DNA of 64,000 nucleotides. Origin: Paraburkholderia solisilvae (GTDB lineage: Bacteria; Pseudomonadota; Gammaproteobacteria; Burkholderiales; Burkholderiaceae). The DNA lies in NCBI RefSeq assembly GCF_902859875.1, contig NZ_CADIKF010000031.1, forward strand, positions 21,977 to 85,976. The letters are read 5' to 3'. The position numbers were made by a program, and so were the translations under genes. The notes under the pieces were generated by a model. It had not been told where the DNA came from. It made no database searches and saw nothing but the letters and a program-made list of their open reading frames with translations. Shown one piece after another: positions 28,599 to 36,339 of the stretch (the stretch's first letter is position 1; the number at the start of each line of letters is the position of its first letter).

Positions 28599-29956
28599 GC
28601 ATGTTGATCGTCGCCGACGACCTGTCCGGCGCGGCCGATTGCGCGATTGGCTTTGCCAACGCGGGGCGCCGCACCGTGGTCGCGCTCGGCGCGGATGAAG
28701 CGGTGCAGGCCGCCAATGACGCCGCGTCCGGCCGTGCGGCCGTGATCGCGCTCGATACGGACTCGCGACGTCTCGCGCCCGCCGATGCGGCGCGCCGCGT
28801 CGCGCACGCGTGGCAAGCGCTCGGCGGCACGCAGGGCGTGCGCGCCGCGCAGCGGCGGCGCCTGTACAAGAAGATCGATTCGACGTTGCGCGGCAACTGG
28901 GTTGCCGAAGTCGCGGCGCTGCAGCCGCTCGCGGGCCTCGCGATCGTGGCGCCGGCGTTTCCGGCGACCGGCCGCACGGTGCGCGACGGCCGCGTCTATG
29001 TGCGAGGCGTGCCGCTTGGCGAAACCGAGACATGGCGGCTCGAGCACGCGGGCCGCACTGCGGACTTGCAGCCGATGCTCGAGGAAGCGGGCTTGCGCAC
29101 CGCGCAGCTCGGCATCGAACGGCTGCGCGACGCACCGGCCGATGCGCTCGTTCGGGCCATCGCCGCACGCATCGAAAACGGCGTGCAGGCGTTGATTGTC
29201 GATGCGCAAAGCGAGGCCGACCTGAACCTGCTCGCGCGCGCGACGCTTGCGCTGAACGACGCGTTCTTCTGGGTCGGTTCCGGCGGTCTCGCGCGCGAAC
29301 TGGCCGCGCTGCCCGAACTGTTCGACACGGCCGCACCGTCGCCGCTCGCACCCGCGCGTCACGACGGCCCGATCCTGACGCTGGTCGGCAGCCTGTCGGC
29401 GGTGTCCGTCGAACAATGCGCGCTGCTGCGCGAGCGCACCGGCATGACCGAACTGACCGTGCCGCCTGCGGTGCTGCGCGGCGCGGCGAACCATCCGGAC
29501 CGCGCGGCGTGGCGGGCCGCCATCGGCGCGCCGCTCGCGGCGGGCGTCGATCTGCTGGTGCGCATCGGCCGCGACGACGCGTTCGATCCGGCCGAAGGCG
29601 CGCAATTGTCGACGGCGCTTGCCGCGCTCGTCGAGCCGCATATCGGCCACCTTGCGGGTCTGATCGCGACCGGCGGCGAAACCGCGCGCGCGATGCTGAG
29701 CGCCGCCGGCATCGGCAGCCTTGAACTGTTGACCGAAGTCGAGCCGGGCGTCGCGGTCGCGCAGCCGTCGGACGACGCGCGGCGCCTGACGATCGTCACC
29801 AAAGCCGGCGCGTTCGGCAGCGAGCATGCGCTGTACGGTGCATGGCTGCATCTGCGCGGCATGCAGGAACCGGCACAGCCCGGGTCGCAACCCGGGCAGC
29901 CCGGATCGCAGCCGGCTCCGCAAGCCGGCCGCGCACACGAACAAACCTCCCTCTGA
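28595..29956 (+). CDS. dtnK: Four-carbon acid sugar kinase (DUF1537; DtnK/DenK type)
   Basis: A 453-residue protein. The N-terminal domain has MLIVADDLSGAADCAIGFA, ALDTDSRRL and LYKKIDSTLRGNW; the C-terminal nucleotide-binding domain has LIATGGETARAMLSAAGI and VTKAGAFG, all standard for DUF1537 kinases. These phosphorylate D-threonate, D-erythronate or related acids at C4. Pairing with PdxA2 points to D-threonate or a stereoisomer. I place the start at the GTG 28595, which overlaps the kdgT stop (GTGA) and has GGGAG 8 nt upstream; an ATG at 28601 is possible. The tail (about the last 25 residues) is a Gln/Pro/Gly repeat of PGSQPGQ type and probably disordered. Confidence 0.85.
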   Translation: MSMLIVADDLSGAADCAIGFANAGRRTVVALGADEAVQAANDAASGRAAVIALDTDSRRLAPADAARRVAHAWQALGGTQGVRAAQRRRLYKKIDSTLRGNWVAEVAALQPLAGLAIVAPAFPATGRTVRDGRVYVRGVPLGETETWRLEHAGRTADLQPMLEEAGLRTAQLGIERLRDAPADALVRAIAARIENGVQALIVDAQSEADLNLLARATLALNDAFFWVGSGGLARELAALPELFDTAAPSPLAPARHDGPILTLVGSLSAVSVEQCALLRERTGMTELTVPPAVLRGAANHPDRAAWRAAIGAPLAAGVDLLVRIGRDDAFDPAEGAQLSTALAALVEPHIGHLAGLIATGGETARAMLSAAGIGSLELLTEVEPGVAVAQPSDDARRLTIVTKAGAFGSEHALYGAWLHLRGMQEPAQPGSQPGQPGSQPAPQAGRAHEQTSL

Positions 29957-29975
29957 ACTGAAGCACCGAGAAGCC

Positions 29976-30977
29976 ATGAGTCACTATCTACCCGTAATCG
30001 GCATCACGATGGGCGACGCCACCGGCGTGGGGCCCGAGATCATCGTCAAGAGCCTTGCTCACGAGGCGGTCTATCAGCAGTGCCGCCCGCTCGTGATCGG
30101 CGATGCGAAGCGTCTCGAACGCGCCGCGCAAATCGTCGGCAGTGCGGCGCAAGTGCGTCGCATCGAGCGTGCGTCCGAAGCCCGCTACGAGCCCGGTACG
30201 ATCGACTGCATCGACCTCGGCCTGATTCCTGCCGACCTGCCGTTCGGCAAGCTGTCGCCGGTGGCCGGCGATGCGGCCTATCAGTTCATTGCGCGTGCGG
30301 TCGAACTCGCGAAGGCGAACGAGATCGACGCGATCTGCACTGCGCCGCTCAACAAGGAAGCGCTGCACGCGGGCGGCCACAAGTTCCCGGGTCACACCGA
30401 GATGCTCGCGTATCTGACCGGCATCGACGAAGTGTCGATGATGCTGGTCGCGCCGCAACTGCGCGTGATTCACGTGACGACCCACATCGGCATCATCGAC
30501 GCGATTCGCAAGATCGAGCCGGGACTCGTGAAACGCACGATCGAGCGCGGCCACGCCACGCTCGTGAAGGCGGGCATCGCGAATCCGCGTATTGCCGTGT
30601 GCGGCATCAATCCGCATGCCGGTGAAAACGGTCTGTTCGGTTATGGCGAGGAAGAAGAGAAGATCGTGCCGGCCGTGCGCGAATTGCGTGAGCGCGGCTG
30701 GAGCATCGAAGGTCCGCTGCCGGCCGATACATTGTTTTTCCGCGCCGGACGCGGCGATTTCGACCTCGTGGTGGCGATGTATCACGATCAGGGGCACGGG
30801 CCGGTCAAGGTGCTCGGCCTCGAAGCGGGCGTCAACGTAACGGTCGGGTTGCAGGTCGTGCGCACGTCGGTCGATCACGGTACCGCGTTCGACATCGCGG
30901 GCAAGGGCGTCGCCGATGAAGGCAGTCTGCTCGAAGCGCTGCGCCAGGGCGCGGAACTCGCGACACGGCGCGGGTAA
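29976..30977 (+). CDS. pdxA2: PdxA2-type 4-phospho-threonate dehydrogenase
   Basis: A 333-residue PdxA family protein. GITMGDATGVGPEIIVKSL, TAPLNKEALHAGGHKFPGHTEMLA, HVTTHIGIIDA and AMYHDQGHGPVKVLG carry the metal-binding histidines and the substrate-phosphate site. PdxA2 enzymes oxidise D-threonate or D-erythronate 4-phosphate with NAD, followed by decarboxylation to dihydroxyacetone phosphate, in contrast to the vitamin B6 enzyme PdxA. Linkage to a DUF1537 kinase makes PdxA2 the better call. It begins 19 nt after the kinase gene and ends the operon. Confidence 0.88.
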   Translation: MSHYLPVIGITMGDATGVGPEIIVKSLAHEAVYQQCRPLVIGDAKRLERAAQIVGSAAQVRRIERASEARYEPGTIDCIDLGLIPADLPFGKLSPVAGDAAYQFIARAVELAKANEIDAICTAPLNKEALHAGGHKFPGHTEMLAYLTGIDEVSMMLVAPQLRVIHVTTHIGIIDAIRKIEPGLVKRTIERGHATLVKAGIANPRIAVCGINPHAGENGLFGYGEEEEKIVPAVRELRERGWSIEGPLPADTLFFRAGRGDFDLVVAMYHDQGHGPVKVLGLEAGVNVTVGLQVVRTSVDHGTAFDIAGKGVADEGSLLEALRQGAELATRRG

Positions 30978-31289
30978 TCGAAGCACGGCAAAAATAATCG
31001 AAAGCAATCCGAAAGAGTGATGAGCTGGCCGCGTTGCCATGACGCGGCTGCATCGATCACATTGACGAATGGAATGGGCGGAACGGTGCAGACCGTACCG
31101 CCCTTTTCACTTGTGCGTCCGCTGGCGTCAACCTGACAGTCGGTTTGACGCAACCGGTCAATTGCGGCGCCGTGTAGGGAATATCCGCTGACCGCCGGGT
31201 GTTGTGAAAGGTTGACGCCGTGTCTGCGGCCGCATGGCCCGCAGATGTCGGACACCACCCGTCTCGTTCCGCAGATAAGTCCTCCAACG
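30978..31289. other. 312-bp intergenic region with hairpins and GCGTCAACC repeats
   Basis: No gene is visible. A perfect 7-bp hairpin (GCCGCGT 31028-31034, ACGCGGC 31042-31048) and a terminator follow pdxA2. Further on, GCGTCAACC (31125-31133), GGTTTGACGC (31142-31151) and GGTTGACGC (31210-31218) form inverted copies of one motif upstream of the MFS gene, possibly an operator. Confidence 0.45.
31076..31107 (+). terminator. Rho-independent terminator after pdxA2
   Basis: GGGCGG-A-ACGGT (31076-31087) pairs with ACCGT-A-CCGCCC (31092-31103), leaving one A-A mismatch and a four-nucleotide loop. TTTT follows at 31104-31107. It ends the kdgT-dtnK-pdxA2 transcript. Confidence 0.8.
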
Positions 31290-32591
31290 ATGAATACCAC
31301 CGACTCGCAAGTTCCATTCATTCCACACCGCCCGCTGATGAGCAGCGATCATCGAACGCTCGTGCTCGCGGCGCTCGGCGGCGCGCTCGAGTTTTACGAT
31401 TTCGTCATCTACGTATTTTTCGCAACGGTGATCGGTCAGCTGTTTTTCCCGCAGACCATTCCGGACTGGCTGCGCCAGGTGCAGACCTTCGGCATTTTTG
31501 CGGCAGGGTATATTGCGCGGCCGCTCGGCGGCGTGATCATGGCGCACTTCGGCGACCTCGTCGGCCGTAAGCGGATGTTCATGCTGAGCGTGCTGCTGAT
31601 GGCGCTGCCCACGCTGCTGATGGGACTGCTGCCGACCTATGACGTGGTCGGCCTGATCGCGCCGGTGCTGCTGCTGGTGTGCCGCGTGTTGCAGGGCGCG
31701 GCGGTCGGCGGCGAGGTGCCGGGCGCGTGGGTGTTCGTGTCGGAGCACGTACCGCGGCGCTATGTCGGCTACGCTTGCGGGATGCTGACGGCCGGGCTGA
31801 CGGCCGGCATTCTGCTCGGCTCGCTGATCGCTTCGGCAGTCACGCACCGTTATGGGCACGACGAAATCATGGCGTTCGCGTGGCGCATTCCGTTTCTGCT
31901 CGGCGGCCTGTTCGGACTGCTGGCCGCCTTCATGCGCCGCTGGCTGCAGGAGACGCCGGTGTTCGTCGAGATGCAGAAGAGCAAGACGCTTGCATCGGAA
32001 GTGCCGCTCAAGGCGGTGCTGCGAGATCACGGCGGTGCGGTGCTGGTGTCGATGGCCCTCACGTGGACGCTGACCGCGGCGATCGTCGTCGTGATTCTGA
32101 TGACGCCGACGCTGCTGCAAAAGCGCTTTCATCTCGATCCGGCGGTGACGCTGCAAGCGAACTCCATCGCGACCTTTTGCCTGACGGTCGGTTGTGTGGT
32201 GTTCGGGTCGATTGCGGGGCGCTTCGGCGCGGCGCGCACGATCTTCGTCGGCTGCGTGTTGCTCGCGGTGTCGTATTACCTGATGTTCACGCACGTCGCA
32301 GCGGATCCGTCCTCGCTCGACCTTTACTACGGCGTGACCGGCTTCTTCGTCGGCACGGTGGCGGCCATTCCGGTTGCGATGGTCAAAGCGTTTCCGCCGA
32401 CCGTGCGTTTCTCGGGCATTTCGTTTTCGTACAACATTGCGTATGCGGTGTTCGGCGGGTTGACGCCGGTCGCGGTGGCGCTGATGTTGAAGTCGAACGG
32501 CGATGCGCCGCAGTTGTATGTTGCCGTGTTGTGCGCGTTGGGCGCGCTGGTGGGATTCACGCTGCGCAGCGCGCGCGAGTCAAACGCGTAG
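31290..32591 (+). CDS. MFS metabolite:proton symporter (ProP/ShiA-like)
   Basis: A 433-residue 12-helix transporter. LEFYDFVIYVFFATVIGQLFFP, GYIARPLGGVIMAHFGDLVGRKRMFMLSVLLMALPTLLMGLLPTY and GEVPGAWVFVSEHVP place it in the metabolite:H+ symporter branch that imports organic acids and osmolytes. The aspartate in EFYDFVIY and the GRKRMF loop are conserved. The substrate is unknown; it is separated from the threonate operon by a terminator, so it is probably regulated independently. The ribosome site is weak. Confidence 0.8.
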   Translation: MNTTDSQVPFIPHRPLMSSDHRTLVLAALGGALEFYDFVIYVFFATVIGQLFFPQTIPDWLRQVQTFGIFAAGYIARPLGGVIMAHFGDLVGRKRMFMLSVLLMALPTLLMGLLPTYDVVGLIAPVLLLVCRVLQGAAVGGEVPGAWVFVSEHVPRRYVGYACGMLTAGLTAGILLGSLIASAVTHRYGHDEIMAFAWRIPFLLGGLFGLLAAFMRRWLQETPVFVEMQKSKTLASEVPLKAVLRDHGGAVLVSMALTWTLTAAIVVVILMTPTLLQKRFHLDPAVTLQANSIATFCLTVGCVVFGSIAGRFGAARTIFVGCVLLAVSYYLMFTHVAADPSSLDLYYGVTGFFVGTVAAIPVAMVKAFPPTVRFSGISFSYNIAYAVFGGLTPVAVALMLKSNGDAPQLYVAVLCALGALVGFTLRSARESNA

Positions 32592-32602
32592 CGAGCCGGC
32601 AT

Positions 32603-32630
32603 GCGAGGGGCGCGGTTGCGCGCCCCTCGC
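32603..32630. terminator. Perfect 12-bp hairpin between convergent genes
   Basis: GCGAGGGGCGCG (32603-32614) and CGCGCCCCTCGC (32619-32630) are perfect complements around a GTTG loop. The hairpin lies 11 nt after the MFS gene and 24 nt from the stop of the opposite gene, as expected for a shared terminator. Confidence 0.7.
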
Positions 32631-32654
32631 GTTGCGCACCGCGCGGGTCGGTCG

Positions 32655-33944
32655 CTAGTCCGGAAAGGTGACCTCGACAAGCACCGGATGATCCGGCACC
32701 TCGATCGTCGCCTGCGCGACATTGCGTTGCGTGACGGCCGGCGCCGTGCCGGACAACGGATCGTAGACGCTGACCACCCGCGCGGTTTTGCCGAAATCGA
32801 GCGGCACCTTGATCGGCGGCGAGTCGATCGGTTTGCCGGTCGCGCGATCCCAGAACGGCACTTCGTTCCAGAGCGCGAGCACGAAGCGGCCGTCTTTCTT
32901 CTGCATCAGCAGATAACGGGCGGAAACCGGCCAGTCCGATAGCGTGAATGACATGCGTCCGTTGGCCGAACCGTTTTCCGCGACGGTGTCGTTCGCTTTC
33001 AGGATCAGGATGAAATTGCGCAGCGCGCGCGCCGACACTTTCGGGCTGTGATCGACATTGAACAGTCCGAAGTGCATGCCCGAGTCGAGATGCTGCGGGT
33101 CGGGCTTCTCGTCGAGCAGTTCATAGATATAGGTGCGTGAAATGCCGGTGTTCACCGAATCGAGCAGACCGTTCAGCGTGCCCTTGGCCTGGGTGGCTTC
33201 GTCGACGCCGATGACGTTCCAGCCGCTTTGCGGCACCGTGAAATAGCCGAACTCGGTCATCACCAGCGGCAGCTTGAATTTGCGCAGATCGCCGAATGCC
33301 CAGTCGATCCACACGCTGCCCCACTGATCGTAGTTCGGCTGCTGGCCGTTTTGCGGATACGCGTGATTGTTCGCGAAGTCGGCCGACCCGGCCCGCGTCC
33401 TGACCGGTTTCGCGTCGTAGCCGGTCAGGTCGTAGACGGGCAGGCGCGCGAGCGCCGGCGTGCGACGCACGAGTTCATAGAGCGCCTTCTGACCCGCGAG
33501 ACCTGCATCCTGGCCGGTCAGCCCCGCGTACTTGACGGGCCAGTTGTTGATCTCGTTGAAGCCTTCGATTGCGACGATGCTGCCCGGCGCCTGCGCTTCG
33601 ATCTGCCGGTATTTGTCGAGTGACCCCGCGAAATCGTCGGTGACGATAAACGTGTATTTGATGCCGCGCTTCGCGAGATATACGTAAGAGGAGAGCGGGG
33701 CCGAGTGGCCCGGCGTGTTGTCGCGCACGTGCGTGACGCCGAGCCACTGCAGACGGTCGCCGACCTTGCCGACATCGGCATAGGAGCCGTCCGTGTAGTT
33801 GACGTGAATGTTGATGCCGATCGTGTCGATGAAGCGCTCGGCGCCGAGCGCTTCGACGCCGCTCTTCGAGACGCTGGACGTCGATGCGGCGAGCGCGTCG
33901 CAGCACGCGGCAATCATGCAAAGCGCAATCGCGAAGCGTTTCAT
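32655..33944 (-). CDS. Secreted glycoside hydrolase-like protein (clan GH-A fold)
   Basis: A 429-residue protein with a Sec signal peptide (MKRFAIALCMIAACCDALA). A TIM-barrel pattern follows: IGINIHVNYTDGSYAD; SIVAIEGFNEINNW, where the Glu after Asn fits the acid/base; and LPLVMTEFGYF, where the Glu fits the nucleophile. C-terminal strands (ARVVSVYDPLSGTAP; HPVLVEVTF) look like a small beta domain. The substrate is not evident. It is monocistronic, with ACGGAA before the ATG at 33944. Confidence 0.65.
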   Translation of the reverse strand: MKRFAIALCMIAACCDALAASTSSVSKSGVEALGAERFIDTIGINIHVNYTDGSYADVGKVGDRLQWLGVTHVRDNTPGHSAPLSSYVYLAKRGIKYTFIVTDDFAGSLDKYRQIEAQAPGSIVAIEGFNEINNWPVKYAGLTGQDAGLAGQKALYELVRRTPALARLPVYDLTGYDAKPVRTRAGSADFANNHAYPQNGQQPNYDQWGSVWIDWAFGDLRKFKLPLVMTEFGYFTVPQSGWNVIGVDEATQAKGTLNGLLDSVNTGISRTYIYELLDEKPDPQHLDSGMHFGLFNVDHSPKVSARALRNFILILKANDTVAENGSANGRMSFTLSDWPVSARYLLMQKKDGRFVLALWNEVPFWDRATGKPIDSPPIKVPLDFGKTARVVSVYDPLSGTAPAVTQRNVAQATIEVPDHPVLVEVTFPD

Positions 33945-34265
33945 AAGCGGTTCCGTGGGTAAAGAATGACGGCCGGCGAATCGGTGCCTCGAATCCGCCT
34001 GCGGAGAAACCCCTGGAATTTTCGCATTGTGTTTTGCCGCCGCATGCGCGGTAAAGCACGTTGTGCGGCAAGTCGTATCCGATCTGGACCCGGCATGCAC
34101 TATGGTTGCGCGCGGTGCACCGAAGCAAACGCATCATGCGTCGTTCGTCCCGCCTTACGGTGCGCTTTATTCCGGTTCCGGAATAAAGCGCACAACGCCG
34201 GTGTTACGAATGGTAAGCGCCTCGTGCATGATGTGAGGCAAGCCCACCTTCTCTGGAACCCGGCC
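33945..34265. other. 321-bp divergent intergenic region with a long palindrome
   Basis: No gene is visible. It separates the divergent glycoside hydrolase-like and RidA genes and carries the 34-bp palindrome at 34160-34193. Confidence 0.5.
34160..34193. repeat. Perfect 34-bp palindrome (16-bp arms)
   Basis: GTGCGCTTTATTCCGG (34160-34175), a TT centre, then CCGGAATAAAGCGCAC (34178-34193) are exact reverse complements. It lies about 70 bp before the RidA-like gene. With only two bases between the arms it is better suited to binding a dimeric protein or forming a cruciform than to being an RNA terminator, and no T-run follows. Confidence 0.75.
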
Positions 34266-34721
34266 ATGAAACTTTCCTCCCGCCTGTCTCAACTCGGTTT
34301 CGAACTGCCCGCGCCGATCCGTCCGCTCGGTTCGTATCGCACGGTATCCGTATCAGGTAAGCAGTTGTACGTATCGGGCCTCGGGCCGTTCGAGAACGGT
34401 CAGCCGATCGTCGGGACGGTGGGCGCGGACGTGTCGCTCGAAGCCGCACAACGCGCGGCGCAACTGACGATGCTGATGATCCTGTCGTGCATCGAAGATG
34501 AATACGGTCTCGACACAATCGATCGCTGCAGCCGGCTCACCGTGTATGTGCGTGCCGAGGCATCGTTTACGCAGCATCCGCAGGTGGCCAATGGTGCGAG
34601 CGACCTGCTGCGCGAACTGTTCGGCCCGGACAAACTGCCGGCGCGCAGCGCATTGGGCGTGTACACGCTGCCGATGGGCATTCCGGTGGAGATCGACAGC
34701 ATTTTCGAATTGAAAGCGTGA
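34266..34721 (+). CDS. RidA family protein
   Basis: A 151-residue RidA-type protein, distinct from the one at 24.1 kb. LYVSGLGPFENGQPIVGTVG, LTMLMILSCIEDEYGLDTIDRCSRLTVYV and PARSALGVYTLPMGIPVEIDSIFEL are the family blocks, with the Arg of PARSALGV in the substrate-binding position. It probably hydrolyses reactive imines or a related intermediate. A copy of the dispersed motif (34763-34781) follows it, then a zinc deacylase gene on the same strand. Confidence 0.83.
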   Translation: MKLSSRLSQLGFELPAPIRPLGSYRTVSVSGKQLYVSGLGPFENGQPIVGTVGADVSLEAAQRAAQLTMLMILSCIEDEYGLDTIDRCSRLTVYVRAEASFTQHPQVANGASDLLRELFGPDKLPARSALGVYTLPMGIPVEIDSIFELKA

Positions 34722-34762
34722 GGACGCGGCGCCGCGTGTGATCGCATTGGCGATCCGCATAC

Positions 34763-34781
34763 GGTGAGCGTTTTCGGGAGC
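34763..34781 (+). repeat. Copy of dispersed motif GGTGAGCGTTTTCGGGAGC
   Basis: Exact 19-bp match to the copy at 13352-13370, in the gap between the RidA-like and deacylase genes. Confidence 0.65.
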
Positions 34782-34908
34782 CGCGGCAAGCTGACGATAC
34801 GCCGATAACGTATTGCCGTCGGCCGGCTTGCTGTTGCCGCGGCCTGGTGACGAAAGCGCGTATCCGCCGTAGCATGACGCCGATTCTTTATCCAACCGGC
34901 GCCGCCCC

Positions 34909-36024
34909 ATGATCCAGCAATCGATTCCGCTTCTTTCACCCGCCGTCGGCACGCATCGTGAACTCGCCGTGTTTCGTTTCGGACCGGCGCACAGCGAACA
35001 GAAAATCTACATTCAGGCATCGCTGCACGCGGACGAGACGCCGGCAATGTTGACGGCGGTGTTGCTGAAGCGGCGTCTGCTCGAACTTGAAGTCCAACAG
35101 GCGCTCGCCGCGCAGATCGTGCTCGTGCCGCTCGCCAATCCGATCGGGCTTTCGCAACACGTGCTCGGCCAGTTCGTCGGTCGCTTCGAACTGAATAGCG
35201 GGAAGAACTTCAATCGCCATTTCCTGCCGTTCAACGCGGTGATCGAGCGTGCGAAAGAAACGCTCGGCGCCGACCCGCTCGAGAACCGCCGGATCGTCCG
35301 GCAACTGATGCACGATGAACTGGAACGCCGCACGCCGGCAAACGAGTTCGAATCGCTGCAGCATGAACTGCTGAAGCTGTCCTTCGATGCGGACCTCGTG
35401 ATCGACCTGCATTGTTCGCAGGAAGCCGCGATGCATCTCTACACCAACGAAACCGGCTGGCCCGAGTTCGAGCCGCTTGCGCGCTACCTCGGCGCGCGCG
35501 CGTCGCTGCTTGCGAACGACTCCGGCGGCCAGTCTTTCGATGAAGCGCATAGTTTCTTCTGGTGGCAGCTTCAGCAGGCGCTGCCGGCCGGCAAGCCGGT
35601 ACGCACCGGCACCTTTGCGATCACCGTCGAATGCCGTGGACAACGCGACGTGTCTTACGAGGTCGCGCAACACGATGCCGATGCATTGATCGACTATCTG
35701 GTCTGGCGCGGCGCATTGCGCGGCGAGCGCAAAGCGCTGCCCGACCTGCTGATGCCCGCCACGCCGCTTGCCGGCAGCGAGCAGCTCCATGCACCCGTCA
35801 GCGGGATTCTCGTGCACCGCGTCGAGGTCGGCGCGGCGGTACGCGCCGGCGAGCCGCTGTTCGACATCGTCGACCCGCTGACCGACGCGACGACGACGGT
35901 CGTGAGCCGCAACGACGGCGTGCTGTATATGCGGCGCGCGGTGCGTTTCGTGACGGCCGGCGCGCCGCTTGGCCGGGTGACGGGCACGCAGGCGACGCGC
36001 ACCGGCATGTTGCTCAGCGCGTAA
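34909..36024 (+). CDS. Succinylglutamate desuccinylase/aspartoacylase family zinc hydrolase
   Basis: A 371-residue protein of the M14-like AstE/AspA family. ASLHADETPA gives the HxxE zinc pair and DLVIDLHCSQEA the third zinc ligand; NFNRHFLP provides the substrate Arg region; TVECRGQRDVS fits the catalytic Glu. The C-terminal ~100 residues form a biotinyl/lipoyl-like beta domain (HAPVSGILVHRVEVGAAVRAGEPLFDIVDPL), common in the N-acyl hydrolase subgroup. It probably removes an N-acyl group from an amino acid derivative. No good ribosome site is visible. Confidence 0.8.
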   Translation: MIQQSIPLLSPAVGTHRELAVFRFGPAHSEQKIYIQASLHADETPAMLTAVLLKRRLLELEVQQALAAQIVLVPLANPIGLSQHVLGQFVGRFELNSGKNFNRHFLPFNAVIERAKETLGADPLENRRIVRQLMHDELERRTPANEFESLQHELLKLSFDADLVIDLHCSQEAAMHLYTNETGWPEFEPLARYLGARASLLANDSGGQSFDEAHSFFWWQLQQALPAGKPVRTGTFAITVECRGQRDVSYEVAQHDADALIDYLVWRGALRGERKALPDLLMPATPLAGSEQLHAPVSGILVHRVEVGAAVRAGEPLFDIVDPLTDATTTVVSRNDGVLYMRRAVRFVTAGAPLGRVTGTQATRTGMLLSA

Positions 36025-36339
36025 CGTGGCATGGCGGCTCATTCCGGCGTAGGACTGCCAACGGGGTAGCGCGTTCGCCGCTTCACTATTCAGGTTTTCT
36101 TCTTCGGGCCGGTTCCGGCATTCGGAAGGGTGAGAGTCTTCGGGGGTCGACAGCCCGCAACGCGTTACCCGAAGCGGGCTTCGCGCCAGTTGCTGAAAAG
36201 TATCGGGTGCTGCGATAGCATCGATTCGAAATAGCGATTTTTCATTTGCATATATCGGATCTACGATAAAAGCCGGACTTTGGTTCGTTGACTTTGGTCC
36301 GTTATATCGGATGGATTTCGCAGGGCAACCGAGGCAAGC
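36025..36339. other. 315-bp region upstream of soeA
   Basis: No gene is visible. A diverged copy of the dispersed motif lies at 36129-36146. The last ~100 bp turn AT-rich and carry two direct repeats of TATATCGGAT (36251-36260 and 36303-36312), which may bind a regulator of soeABC. Confidence 0.5.
36251..36312 (+). promoter_or_regulatory. Two TATATCGGAT direct repeats upstream of soeA
   Basis: Exact 10-bp repeats at 36251-36260 and 36303-36312, 52 bp apart (about five helical turns), end 28 bp before the soeA ATG. The first overlaps TGCATATAT (36247-36255), which also occurs at 48197-48205 upstream of the LysR gene in the same cluster. Confidence 0.45.
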
